Made by a program: the position numbers and the translations under genes. From contig JAKZHN010000007.1 of assembly GCA_037179335.1 (NCBI GenBank), positions 744,001 through 808,000 of the forward strand: a stretch of DNA of 64,000 bases, written 5' to 3'. Each line of letters begins with the position of its first letter. Position 1 is the stretch's first letter. The DNA is from Cyclaneusma minus (Eukaryota > Ascomycota > Leotiomycetes > Marthamycetales > Marthamycetaceae). Under the pieces are notes generated by a model. That model saw only the letters and a program-made list of their open reading frames with translations, did not search any database and was not told where the DNA came from. Below, in pieces: positions 41,750-55,353 of the stretch.

Positions 41750-43790
41750 CTTATCTTCCTTCCATCCGATCATCTTATCAGATACCTCTACTCCACGTTT
41801 CGTTTCAAGATCTGCAGACCGCTTAATCGCCATGACCCCCTCTTGCGCGTTCTTGCGCGTTTCCTCCAAGCGAGCACGCATCTTGGGTCCTCAACTCCCG
41901 GACCACGATGTGCCCGCTGTCAAGCCTGTCGTTGCTGACAAGGCTGACTGGGCCTTCTGAACCTTCCCTCAGATTCCTATTGGTTCATGAGGAGGCGGAT
42001 CGTTATATCTGCAAATCATTATGCACATCACACGCAAATCTAGCTCCACTTCAGCCCATGTTTGTCTGGCCCATGTTTGTCTGGCCCGAGCTCTGACAGT
42101 TGACACTGACAGTCCTGACAGCTCTCTTAAAGATGAAAGGGAACTTGATCTACAAGCCGCGAAACGAACATCGCAAAATTTTCGCCTGCCAAGATCAAGA
42201 ACGTTTCGAAAAGTTCTTAGTGCTGAATCCGGTTCACGGTGCTGTCAAAATTCCACGCTGCTCCAGCGTTCTAGACCTCCAGGTTCTTGACCCATCCGAA
42301 TCCCTCGTATCCAACCCGCGGCCTCAACCCCATCGCAACATCGACAAACCACGGGAACCACATCGGAATTTCGGTCCCAACAACCTGTAAACAACTTCGC
42401 CATCAAACCTCCGCAAATCCCCGAGAAGCTCCTTCCCTCGGCCTGTCTTTTCGTCCGGATTACCAATACCACCCACCTCCAACGTGTCTCCCGGTTGTTC
42501 CACAGCTGGCATCCCGCTCTGAGCCACTTGCGTAACTATCCAGGCACACCCAACTTCTGATTCGCCGTCTTGCCGCTGACTCTCTCAGCCCACGAGATGC
42601 GAAGATCTGCTTGGATAAGGTAAGCCGAGCGAAGCCACCAGAACCTTTCCCTTTACTGCCCATTCGTTCCCAGCCTTACTCGTGTTTTTCGGAAATGCGA
42701 AAATCTCCAGACTTGTGGAACTGGGATACATCGGTATGCAAGTGCGGTATTGTGTGCAGATTCGGAATCTCGTGCTTGCTTTTTGGAACATGTGGCTTCA
42801 TGCTGAGCTTGGCTTTCTTCCGGTACTCTTTTTAGAGATCGCGCATCGAGGAATATCCCTACCTCAGATTTCTACTTGTCTCTTTGCTCCAGTGATGCAC
42901 ATATTTCCATTTCGAAAGATGAAGAACAGCAAACAATAATGATGCCGCGCAACTGTTCATGCACCGAGGCAGAGCACATCGCATCGTGCGAAGTTGCACA
43001 AGTTCATGTACGTCCCCTCGAGCTCGAGAACTCCTCGAGTCTCCCATCCCAACTCACAGTCGTCATATTTCACAATTTCATATCTCAAGACAAACAACCC
43101 AATATTTTAATCAGACGACTCTCACAAGCACAACTCACCATACAGCTGTCCGCACAGATGTTGTAAACCGCAAACCGCATTTCAATCCACAAGCACATCC
43201 GCATCAACCCCTCACCCAGTCTCACCACAGATTTCCAAGGAACATCCACTCACCTCTGTTCTATTATGATAATAGCATATTCACGCACCAAGTAAAAGCT
43301 GTGGAATTCTCCGACTCGTCGCCCTATTTCATCTCATCTTTCTCAGCCCTACGAGCCATGTCGCTATTTTTAGCTCTACGCTAAGTCTAGTGTTGTGCGA
43401 CCTGTCGCAATTTCCACCAATAGCCGTGCAGCAAGTTTCTGTATGATATGCCGGGAGTAGAAAATAGATTTTGGAAAGCGGGGTGGGGGGTATGATCTCA
43501 TATTGACTGTCGCAAGGTCTTGCTTGGATCTGAAGATGTTTTTTGTCGTGTGGTGTGGGATCACGTGGGTGGGATCTCAAGCGGGGTCTTGGACTGGAGC
43601 TGGCTGGAAAACTACCTATTAAAGGGCCTGGAGTTTCTAGTACCCCAAAGCATGCCTACGAGAGGCGCCAACCAATCATGATTTCCTTTCGCTCCTCGGC
43701 CCCCTAACTTTGGTTACTTGACTTTTTCCTTGTTCTATCACTCCCAATCTCCAAGCGCAATGCTCTGACCATAGTCATCATTGGCGCAAT
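41750..43790. other. Intergenic with short competing frames
   Basis: About 2 kb. A plus frame from ATG 42132 (MKGNLIYKPRNEHRKIFACQ) and a minus frame around 42380-42270 (EIPMWFPWFVDVAMGLRPRV) both look partly coding, so a decayed gene is possible. A 15-bp direct repeat, CCCATGTTTGTCTGG, occurs twice at 42058-42090. No gene can be assigned. Confidence 0.35.
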
Positions 43791-44043
43791 GCCAAGTGAA
43801 CAGTTGTCGTGGCTGGAATATGCTGCTGTCGCTGAAAAATCCTACCCCCGTTGCGATTATCATAGCTGAAGATCAGGCAATGCTTGGACATGCTATTATG
43901 GCGGACAATAGGGATTTCGTATGGTACCAAGATCAAGCGTCTTGATTTGTTCCAGGCATGCGAGGACGAGCAAGGTCCGATAAGACAAGTTTTCGATAGT
44001 CAACGAAGTGTGGGGAAGAAGAGAGAGACGGGTTCAAGGCATC

Positions 44044-44214
44044 TTTATATAGGTACTTTGACGACACAAGACTCTGAACTTTTCGCTAACCTAAGGTCAC
44101 GTGCTCACGCTGTGATTCACAGCCCATCTTTTGCGGTGTGAGGAAGCAAACAGGCAGTCATGTGCCAAGATCTCATCCCGCACCTTTTCTTCTACCTGTG
44201 GAAAGGTATATAAA
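44044..44214. promoter_or_regulatory. Divergent array promoter pair
   Basis: Minus TATA 44044-44051, CACGTG 44098-44103, CATGTG near 44158 and plus TATA 44207-44214. The pair 44695/44866 with CACGTG 44754 has the same layout. Confidence 0.6.
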
Positions 44215-44694
44215 GCCCTCCAAGCTCCCTAACTTGGACCGCATGACAAAACTTGATCGGAATTTTTGCCCAGGGTTGTGAGCAATTCAGTACCCACCAA
44301 GCCTCGGTATCTGAAAATGGGTCTTTCGGGGTTGGGAACCTCGTCTTTGGATACTGGTGAAATGCAGATCCTAGGTGGGTATGTACTTTTTTTTGTGGCG
44401 CTAGCGAACAGCTACTGTGGCTAGGACTTGCTGTTGTCGCTGGGAAATGCTACTCCCGTTGATTATCATTACGTGTCATTAATGGCCTCATCCTCAAGAC
44501 ATATCAAGCATGGAGCTTGGCTGACGAAGATGCAAATCCATACGACCTGCGAAGGTAAGGAAGCATGTTGTTGGTTCCAGGTCGGGCAATGTGATTTCGA
44601 ACATCCTCTCGCAGAAAACCCCATTTCGGATGTGAGCTTGTCTAAGATGAATGTTGAGCTTGGAGAAAGAAAAGGAAGCAGCTGTCAGGACAGC

Positions 44695-44873
44695 TTTATA
44701 TACTTCGAGTACCGAATACCGAAGGAGTCTGGAGGTTTCCGCTGACTTGATGTCACGTGACTCGTGCTGGTGATTCACAGCTCTTCTTTCGCGCACTGAG
44801 GAAGCGAACAGGTAGTCATGTCACGGGGTTTCTTCGTCTCAGCGCCTGGGCTGCTACTGGAGTGGTATTTAAA
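44695..44873. promoter_or_regulatory. Divergent array promoter pair
   Basis: Minus TTTATATA 44695-44702, palindrome GTCACGTGAC around 44754-44759 and plus TATTTAAA 44866-44873. CACAGC.C.TCTTTCGC...GTGAGGAAGC is shared with the pair at 44044. Confidence 0.6.
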
Positions 44874-47800
44874 GACCTCAAGGGTTCTTCTTTTGTGCTC
44901 TATGGAAAAGTAAGCTAGGAGAACCCGATTGACGGTAAGCGTGAGTGATGAAATAGCAGTCCAGAACGGATTTTTGAAGACGGTTGGGCTGCCGTGGGGC
45001 AGGTTTCTGGGGAATGCTGATCTTGGGTACAGGTTCTCTGCTTGCTAGGAAAGCTGCGAAGCTGTTGTCGTGGTATGTCATCACTGTCGCTGAGCTTGCC
45101 TGCTGCCGGTGAAACAAGCTGCTGTCGTATCTGTATCGCTCTAACAGCCTGTGTGAAATGCCAAAGATCTGTTCAACTAGGAATGGAGGGTCTGCAAGCT
45201 CTCAAATCGCGATGTCTTGGCCTCTTGGTCTGGTTTCAATCAGTCAACGGTACATGCTTGATTGCTCGGGAGATTTATCTTTCGATCTTGGCGTTTCGAT
45301 TCTGGAGACGGAAAATGAAGGAGACCTGCGGCATCTTTTATAACTGAACCAAGGCATCCCCGGTCACGTGTGCACTTGAGTCGCAGGGATTTTCGGCTCA
45401 GCTACATGTAAGTTGCTGTCGAATGACGCAAACGCGTGACTCCAGGGTTGCAAGTACCAGCGCCTCGGGTTGGGAAACTCTTCATCACGTGGATGCTCCA
45501 GACTCCTCGTTGATGACTTCCACAGGTATATAAACCTCCTGCACCTCCCTGTATTGTACTCTTCAAGGCATTGCAGTTGGAAGAAGGATGGAATGGAGTG
45601 ATTCTCTCGTGCATCCTAACGAAAGGGAATGCTACAAGTAAGTAAGGAGTTCGAGAGATCGAACATTGGAGAAAGACTGATTTGCTAGAAAATGCGTTAC
45701 TCATACTTGCTAGGTTCAGTTACTGGACTACTGCCGTCATTGAGCGTTGACATTGTCGCTGCTGTGATTTGCTACCGATTGAGGAAACTAAGGTACCGCC
45801 GCCAAGTCGATGGCGTTTCCGTCAGACATGCTTCGATGAGTGGTACAGCGAATTCTAGCCGTGCATTTCTGGCTCTCTTCACTTCAGTCACTTGCGTTCG
45901 AAGCGTTCATACTTTTCCTCAGCAGAGCAGGGTCTGGGGGTCTTCATATAGTGCTAGAGCTAGCAAATGTGGCTGCTTGAAAGAAACAAGGACAAGAAAT
46001 CCTCACGTGCTAGGCGAGGTGTTTCTGTGCCCCTAAACACAGCCGATGCCGTTGTTGTGCCTTGTCACTGTCGTTGGTTTTGTTTGCCGTCGGCTCAAGA
46101 AGGTACCACCGCTTTGTCGAAGTGCCTGTCGAAGTTGATGCCCGAAAATACTTTTGCCAACTTCACGGAAAGTAGAGTTCGTGAAATACTCGCGTCCTCC
46201 GTGTAGTCAGTTGCTCGGTGTGGCCAAGGCATCTGCTTTTTTCGATCTTTCCCCTGCAAAGCAAAGTCACACCATGGGGTTCATGACCATCTCACGAAGT
46301 TTAGAGAGAAAAGGAAGTGGGAGAGTTGGGTCTTTATATAGTTGTAGGACTGGAAGATGAGCCAGGTACCCACCCAAAAGAGTCACGGGAACCTCGCTGA
46401 TATTGGATGACTCTCCTGGTGCGTTGAGAAATTGAATGTGCTACTGTTGTTCGTGGTCGCTGTCGCCGACTTTGTTTGCTGTCCCCTCAAAAGGCTACCG
46501 CCGCTAAGAGGCTGACTCTTCGAAGCCGGAGCCTAAAACATCTCAGGAGCGTGAGAGAAATTCCCGATCGTGCAGAATTTCATTCTTCATTGTATAATTT
46601 GCTAGATCCCTGATATCAGAGCTTCTCGTATTTTTTTTGAAATGCAAAGTCGCACCGTGGACATAAGTTGGCATCTTGGATCATAGAGCGTGGAGCGAAG
46701 ATTGGATGGGAGAGCCGGCTCTTTATATAGTTCTACGACGAAACAAACTTAGGTACATGATCAGGGAAGTCACGGGAAATCTCATTGATTCCTGAAAGTC
46801 TTCCCTGACCTCCCAAAGAAGCTGTCATTCGTTATCACTGTCGCTGGTCATGTTTGCTGTCACTTTGAAAGCTACCGCCGCTAGCCGCGGATGATTTTCG
46901 AGTCGAGTGCGAATATTGGAGCCTGATGAATAGGAAATTGTCTTTGTGCAAAACTTTGACTTTCCTTCTCGTGACTTGCTCGCGAAGGGTAGATTTGTGT
47001 TCCTGGCCAAATCTAACGTGGCAGTCATGATCCGCACTTGTGGTTCTTATGGGCGTGGAGAAGGAACGAACTGGAAAAGGCAGATCTTTATATACTTCTC
47101 GTTAAGACTGCTTTGGCACGTGCCTAAAGTAATCACATGCCTGGCGCGGGTGCCCCTGGCTGCCTTGGCACCTAGCCAGCAGCTCTCAAGTTGAGATGAC
47201 AAAGTACCAAAAAAGAAATTTCAGGAATCCCCTCGATCTATGGCAAGCCTTCTCTGTCACTGGAGAGCAACTAAGCTATTATTTGTCGTTGATACTAGAC
47301 ACTGTCGCTGCTGCTTTCTGCTGTTGGGTCGAAAGGCTGCCGCCCCCCGCCCCCCGCCCCCATTCCCAAATCCTTTGGTGGTGATTGGCTCAAAATTCTC
47401 CCGAATGCCACAAAATGATAAATGAAAAATTCCGAATCATGCAAACTGAGAGAAATTTGCTCCTATAAACTCGACGCTGCATTTCTCTGCACATAGCAAT
47501 CGTCTGCTAGACTGGAGACGCTTGGAGAAGAATTCAAGTTGGAGAACTTGGTCTTTATATAAGGTAGACAGCTTTTGTTGGAATTGATGCAGCACGTGCC
47601 TCGAGCACTTGCGTACTGCAGCTCACTACGGCTGGCTGTCTCGGCCCTGCACCAATCATGTACAGAGGGTCCTGGTGGAGCAGTATATATAGCTGACCCT
47701 TTGCTCCCTTTCTCTTTTTCCCTCCAATGCGAAAAAGATTGATTCCACCCCGGGATGCAAAGTAGCCACCAGTTTTGAAAGCAAGATGACGGCTAACCAG

Positions 47801-50302
47801 GAAGGAAGTTCCTGGAAACTGCTCATCCGAAGCCTAGTGTCTTCTGCTGCTCTGAGGAGACCACACTACTATCAGTTAATATTATCATTGTCACTAATGC
47901 TGGTCACTACCTATTTGGTTGAAAGACTGCCTTCGAATAATCGCCGACTCCTTTTTCATGAGAGTCTGGGAGGTCTTTCCGACGTCACAGGAAGTCCAGA
48001 TCGTGCCAAATCTAAAGCCTCTTACTTTCGGAGAAGTGACCTTTCCTTCTAAAGTTCTGCAGGACCGGAACATTGGACTTCGAGTACCGATCGAACGAGC
48101 TTGGAGAGCAAATAGACTCGAAGAACCAAGTTCTTATATAGTTCCAGAGCTAGGCGGATTGGTTATCAGAGAGAGAGATCACGTGGTTGCGCTGATGCTG
48201 GGATAGACCATTGGGTGTCCTCAAGGAAGTTGTGCTATTGTCGTGCATGATGACTGTCGCTGAGTTGTTTGCTGTCGTGTTGGAAGATGCCCGTGCTATG
48301 TAGCTTCATTCAGTTTGACTGTCTGGAATTGCTGAACGCACGAAGCTTGGTCACATCTTTCTGTGCCTTGTGGTAGGGATAGAGCCCTTTGTGGTTTGAT
48401 GAGAGTGACTTTAGCATCATGCTTTTTATATATTGACAGGAAACAGTCTCCAAGCCCAGTGCCATATCACAAACCCTTAACTACACCAGATGACGACGGG
48501 AAAGCCTGTCAATTATGGGCACTGCTAACGAGAGTAGGGGCTGAGCACCAGCTAAGAGAGTCAGAACCGAGGCTCTACCTTCCAGACTTTCACTTTTCTA
48601 ATATTAGGATCAAGATCGAGAACTTAGAAGTACTAGATTTGGGCGCTTTGGAGTTCAGAATGTAATGATTGCGAATAAATGCTAGGGCATAAGGAAATCC
48701 ACCTGGGATCGCAAGCCGCTTTATATATGATATTGGTATATGGTGGGGAGGGCAGCTGACCGTCACGTGGTTTGGTGAGGCTCCTCGACCAGCGGCCAGG
48801 GATCCACTTAGCTAGCGGTGTGGGGCAGCCGAACTCCATTGAGCCTGACTCTCCTGCATCTGGGAAACAAGAAATTCATGAGATAAAAACCCTTGGAAGC
48901 CCAACACGGCTCAAAAGACTCGTCGTGGACATCTTCCATTCTGCAGAGCATGTCGATCGTTGAGAGGAGAAGATGTGGGATGAACTACATTGATATATGC
49001 AATGGCAGCATCTTTCGGAGCACGGTGACTGCTCAGAGGTAATGTGACGACACGAAGACCTTGCAATGGCGAAAATCCTTACCGGTGGTAGTCAGCAGTC
49101 GATGACAGGAAGGCCCATGCAAATCCACCCTCCCGCGAAACTGGACGCGAGGCTAGGGAAAGAAGTGAGATGACGTCTCCGAAGTACTCTTCGCACTCGA
49201 GGGACAGGGTATGCGCGAGTTCAAAGCCCTCCAACACCCGGGTGCGCGGGAAGAAATTCGTCCTGAGGCTAGATCATCCATCTCTGATTTTTTGAAATGA
49301 TCTTAGAGAAGGAGAATAATTCGCTCTTTATATGTCACCAGAAAGACTTCTCTGGAGGACATGGCGGTTCTGAAATTCAGAGAGGATTGACGGTAGCAGT
49401 CAGCAGCCCATGACAACAGGGCCGTGGCGAACTCACTGTCCAAGGAACTTAGACACGGAGCTGGAGGATAAGCTACATCCACGCCCTTGATCTCTATAAC
49501 TTCTTACTTTTGGGAATGAGGTAAGGCATAAGATTGATAGCTTTCAGAACTCCCTCTTGCCGTGAGGTAGGACGAACAGTGTCGTAACCATGAGAAAGAG
49601 AGGTGCAGGTCTTGCTCTTTATATACTGCGTGGTCAGTATGTTCAGGAGATACGAGCTGACAGCACAAAGCCTCGCCAATAGCAGGGAAGCTCGTCGATG
49701 GCATCATAGAGGTAATAGACAGCAGCTCCGGACATGGACGGAATCGCTATCGTCAGAATCTAACTAACTGTGAAATGAAGTGGACCAGGTCTCTGGATGC
49801 AGCAACTCCTCTGCTTCCTGGAGTCAAACAGCGGGGTCCAACACACCCGCGAGCTTCAGGGCTACAGAGCAGGCCGTGGAGAGGCTCGATCCTACTTTCG
49901 TGTTGCGAAGAGAAATCGAACGTGTTTGGGAAGAGAAATCGAACTCGAATGGCCAGCTCTTTATACAGTTCCAGGGCAAGATATTTGGGCCTCTCGCGAA
50001 TCCTCGGATACGAGTTGACAGCATGGAAACTTGCCAGCAGCAGAGAGATTCATTCGTCGCAGTTCGTGGTTATTGACAGCAGCTTGGAGCAATGATCTCC
50101 TTGTCATGGAAATTTGGACCAGGAATCAAAAACTAAGTGGGCGAGATCTGTAGATTCCAGACGCGCTTTACGGAGACGCGCTGGATCACCTGTCAGGACT
50201 CCTCAAAACAGAAAGTGTTAGCAGAATTTTCAAATCACAGGGTCGGAGAAGGAAAGAAGAAAGGGGGGATTCTGTGTTCTTATATAGCCATCTGCAGCCT
50301 CG

Positions 50303-50445
50303 TGCCTATTAGTCACGGCAGGGATCAATCATAATAAAGTCGATAATGTTTTATTAACGTGCCAAGCACCAGAATATATATCCTGGTGCCAAGCGCTATA
50401 CTAAGCTAAGCTAAAAGGCTACCGGGCTGGTTTAACTAACCAATA
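50303..50445 (-). repeat. 3' LTR of the copia element
   Basis: Less mutated copy of the 143-bp LTR; it abuts the polypurine tract at 50446. No clear target duplication was found against 55497. Confidence 0.75.
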
Positions 50446-53400
50446 CCCCCCTTGCGGTAGTTTTTTATAGCGTAAAAATCCATAAAATAATATAAATCTA
50501 TATTTTTATAAAAACTATTTCCTTGACCTTGCTTTGTAATATTTATATTCCTTATTTTTTTTGTAGAAAACTATAAAAACCAAAGATTTATTTGTTCATA
50601 ATTTTTATATTTATTATTTTAAGAAATTTATTATATTTTATTTATAAAAATGGCTTGGTAAAAAAATCGGCCAAATTACTTTTAAAAAGAATATACTAAA
50701 AATTAATATGGTGTTTTAGGCCTTGGCAAAACCAGAAATCCCTAATATCAATATGCTTTATGCATTATTAATTGCTAAAGCGTTAAATAATTAAGGCTGT
50801 AAATATATTATTTATTGTTAATATTATAAAATTAAAATCCGGTCCATTATAGACAATTTTTGCAAAAAAAATATTATACCTATAAAATTTCCCTAATTAA
50901 TTTATTTAAAGCATAAAGCCCTAATTTAATAAAAAAAATAAGATCAGATTTTGCTTTTTAAATTTCTATATTATAAAAGCGTCGGCTATTATTAAAATAA
51001 ATTCTAAATAAAATCTGCGGGTATTTTTGTTTTTTATATAATTTGCATTAAAAAAAGCTAAAAATTAAGCTATGAAATTTGCGGAAAAAGCTTTAAACGC
51101 CTTTAAAGCATTAAATTAAGCTTTAAATATAGGGTTTAAAAATTTGGTAGCTTATAATAAAATCCAGCTTTAATATTGCCTCGAAAATAGCGAAATATTT
51201 AGCTATAGGTTTTAATATAAATAGGGCCTGGATTTTTTATAAATTAAATTAGCTTAGTATGCTTAAAAGCAATATTTGGCTTAGTATTAATAGCGGTATA
51301 GCTAATAAAGCCTATATAATATAAATATTTATTTGCTTTTCCTAATATAGATTTGTTATAATATTTAATAAAAAATTTATATAGCCTAAATTATATAAAG
51401 ATTGCAATAAAATAATAATAATTTATTTAAAAATGCTTTAATATATTTTTTATATATTATTTTTAAAATAAAAATATAAAACCATTTAATATATAAATAA
51501 TTTTAATGCTTAGAAATTTCTTAATAATACCTATATCTTTTATTTTAAATTTCTAATTTAGCTAAAGCTTAAAGCTAATAATTTTTTGCTTATTTGGTTT
51601 AAAAATTAGGAAATCATTTATATAAATAAAACTAAAAATATTCTTTTTTGCATTTAAAAAAATATAAAGGTTTTTAAATAAAGGGTTAAATCCTAGATTT
51701 TTTAAAATTATATGCAAAATATTTGCTTAAAATATAAAGAATTATTTCAGGCTATAAAAGGCTTTTAAAAGATTCTTTTTTTCTAAAATCTATAAAGCTA
51801 TGTAATATATAGCAATTGCTTATAAATGCTATTTAAAAAAGCGGTAATTACAGTTATTTAATAAATAAACCAGTTTTTAATAATTAAATAAGCTAGCAAA
51901 ATACGCTATATAGCTAATTAAATTATACCAATATAAATAAGGGTATAATTATATTTAAATTTTTGGGTATATTTGCAAATTATTTATTCAATATAATAAA
52001 TACCATTTGACTTAATTTTATAAATTTATTTTCCCTTAAAAATAGCCCGCTTGGCCTTTTTAAATATAAAGCAATAAATTAATTTCCAAATATTATTAGC
52101 TTTAAAAGCGATTATTTAAATAATTATAGCTGTATATTATTTATTTTAATTAAGGCTTTTTTTGGCTTGTTTATAAAAATTGGAAATACTAAGTAAATTA
52201 AATCTAATTAAAAAAATATAGTTAAAAAATTATTATTATATTTTTTAATTTAATAAATATTTTTAATATTGCAATAGCTATTAGCTTAATGGCTGGTTTT
52301 TTTAGCTAAAAAATAGCTTTAATTAGTTAAGAAATAAAAGGGAGTAATATATATATATATATATTATTGTTATTTTTATTTATTTTTATTTTTTTTTAAA
52401 AATATACCCAATTTGTTTTTTTAGCGGAAGAAGTAAATGGTTTTTAAAAAGCTATACCTTTTTTAGAAATATTACAATTAATAGCTAAGTTTTTAAATAT
52501 TAATATAGCAATTTTGGGCTTTTTAAAAATAATTTGAATAATAAATGAATTTAAAAAATATAGCACTGCTAATTAATTTATAATAATTATTATTTTTGCT
52601 GGCTAATATTTTATTGGAATTCTTTTTTTTAATATTAATAAAATAGCAAATATATTTATTAAATATAATATAAAATATTCGAACAACCATATTATATTAT
52701 TTAATATAAATAATATAAATGCTAAAATTATAATAGCTAAAAAACATGCTTAATTTTGCTCTAAATTCTGTTTTTTTATTTTTTTTTGTCTTTTTGGAAT
52801 ATAAATAAATATTTTGAATTTTAGCATATAAAAATAAAAGATATTAAATATTATAAACTTTTTGCCCGGTATATATTTAAATAATATATTTATTAAAATA
52901 TTCCTATTAAAGAATATAAAAACAATCTGATTGTAAATATAAATAATATTTTTTAAAACTTTATTTTAAAATAGCCAAAATTTGAAATATTTAATATAAA
53001 CGCAATGCAATTTATAAATATAAACGCCAATATTGCATTTAAATATTTTGTTTTATTTAAAAATATGAATGCTAATGGTTTTAATTTATTGGCTATATTT
53101 GGCTATATAGGCTTTAATGCAATTAAAGCTATATTTCAAGCTATTATTTATACGCTAAGCTGCAATTTAAAAATTAAATTAATATAGAATATATTAATTA
53201 TAGAATTTTAGCGCATTAAAGGCTTTTAATTTTTTTTAAAATATATAAGACTTTTGGTATTGAATCAAATTAGTTATAAAAATAATTTTATATATTTTTT
53301 TAATTCCGGAGATTTTAATTTTAAATAAATTAACGCTAATTTTATAAAAAAATCTAATGGCTTGTTTTTAGAAAATACGGGATATTTTATATTAATTCTT

Positions 53401-55353
53401 TTCTAGGCAATAAAATATATAAGAGTTTTTAAAAATTTTACTATTAATTTTAATATTAATGGTTATTTTTGGCTATTGCTTTAATATTTTTAGGAATAAT
53501 ATAATTAAGGCGGTAATATTAGAATTTCATATTTGTTTTATTGCTAATTTTTTTTTAAAAAATAGCTATAAGCTAAATTATATAATTTAAAATCCAGGCG
53601 ATTTTAATATCGTTTGTATATTTGCAAAAAAAACTATTTTTATCATTAAAATGAAAACGAGTTTTAATTTGTTTTATTTTAAAAAAAATGCAGAATAATT
53701 ATTAAAATAAATACAATTATAAAATATAATTGATTTATTATCTTTATTAAATAAACGGAAAATAAAGGCAATATTTTTATAAAGTATTTCTAATATAAAA
53801 TTATTGGCTATTTGGAACCAAATAGGCCTTATAATATAAAAATTTAGAAATAGGCTTTTATTAATATAAACGTATTTCTTTGCATTAATATCCAGAATTT
53901 ATTTACCTAATTTAGAATTAATACCAGCAAGCAAAATTGCATAGTATTTATTAATTTTTAGCATTAAACGCTTTTTTGCTAAAGGCGGCAAATTTTTGAC
54001 CGCTGTTTTTATAGCTAAATTTATTTTTGCGGTTTTTAAAAAAATTTATTTATTGTTTTCCTTATTAAATAATATAGGATTACTTTTAATATAATTAAAA
54101 AATTTCTTAAAATAAAAAATCAAATATATTTTTAAAAAATGAAGCTTGCTATAGCCATAATAATATATAGCACCGTTTTCAAAGGCTTTTTTATTTTTTC
54201 TTTAATGCTAATTGTATTTTGAAATATTTTCAAAGCTTTTTTTATTTCCATTATTATTATTTACGCCGTTATTATTTGTATTTCCTTAGTCCTAAATACA
54301 ATTTATATTAAATCCAAAGGCATTATTATTAATATTAAAGGCTTGATTTGCGGGGCCAAATTTTTCTTTTTTAAAAAAATGCTTATTTTTCTATTTGTTT
54401 AAAATTGAGCGGAAATGCAATTAACCTAAATAGGATAAATAAATTATAATTTATTAAAAAAAAAAAAAATTATAAAATCGTCGCTTAGGGAAATTTCAAG
54501 GGTTTTCAAAATACTATAAAAGTTCCGAAAAAATCCGGTAAAATGCTTTATAAATTTAAAATTGCTATAAATTGCGCTAATAAACTAGCATGTAATATTT
54601 ATTTTTAAATTAAATATTTATTTGTAAAATTATTTGCATAAAATTTTCTATATTTACCAAGCACTATTTATTTTAAAAAATAAAATTTTAAAGATAAGAT
54701 ATAAATTAGCTATAATATAGCTTTTTGCAAAATCGTTATTAATTTGCAAAATTTTAAAAATATTTGCTATAATAGCTAAAAAAGGCTTTATATTAAAAAA
54801 GATAATTTTTTTTAAAGCGCAGATTTTATTTTTTTAGCCTATATTTTATAATTTTCCAATTTTTTAAGCTAAAAGGTTTTATTTAAAAAACCGCCGAGAA
54901 AATTAAAAGGCATAATATTAGCCCGAGAATATAATTGTAAAGCTATAAAAAATAAAAGATTTTATTATAAAAGGCTTTATAAATAAGGCTGCAATAATAA
55001 ATATTATAATAGGCTTAATTAATTTGAAAATTAAAAATGCTAGTAATAATAGGTATTATTAAAGAAAAGAAATCGTATTATTATATATTTAAAAATAAAG
55101 CATTATAATAAGGTAATTGCAGGGATCAATAATATTAAATAATAGTATTTAATATACTGGTTTATTAATATTAATGCTGGCGGCGATAAAATATTAGCGC
55201 TAGTATAATGCGGGATTAATTTTAAGGTATAAAATAAAAATTTGCGGGCTCAATTATAAAATAAAGTATTTGCAATCTGCCAATGGTTAATTAATTTAAT
55301 AAAACTGAAAAATTTAAAATAATAAAAATGGCAAATTTTATATAAGGGCTTAT

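Larger units (their letters stand above)
43791..50300 (-). repeat. Right promoter-unit array, about 18 units, mostly minus
   Basis: TATA boxes on the minus strand (start of TTTATATA-type match): 44044, 44695, 45334 (weak), 46333, 46722, 47087, 47554, 48135, 48425, 48720, 49327, 49618, 49960 and 50280. Plus-oriented TATA boxes: 44207, 44866 (TATTTAAA), 45527 and 47684, each 120-190 bp from a minus one, forming divergent pairs. CACGTG sites: 44098, 44754, 45365, 45486, 46004, 47117, 47593, about 48180 and 48764. GCTGCTGTCGCTG-like blocks (complement of the left array's CAGCGACAGCAGC) recur from 43820 to 48260. From about 49080 the block is GACAGCAGC on the plus strand, so the last units are a different subtype. 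Confidence 0.75.

Noticed and set aside
29641..50300. Array units as solo LTRs
   Set aside because: No consistent TG...CA ends, target duplications or polypurine tracts; the units abut in tandem rather than lying dispersed.
53005..53187. Plus frame inside the copia element
   Set aside because: Copia motifs (protease, reverse transcriptase, RNase H) all lie on the minus strand. This frame is a by-product of AT-rich DNA.
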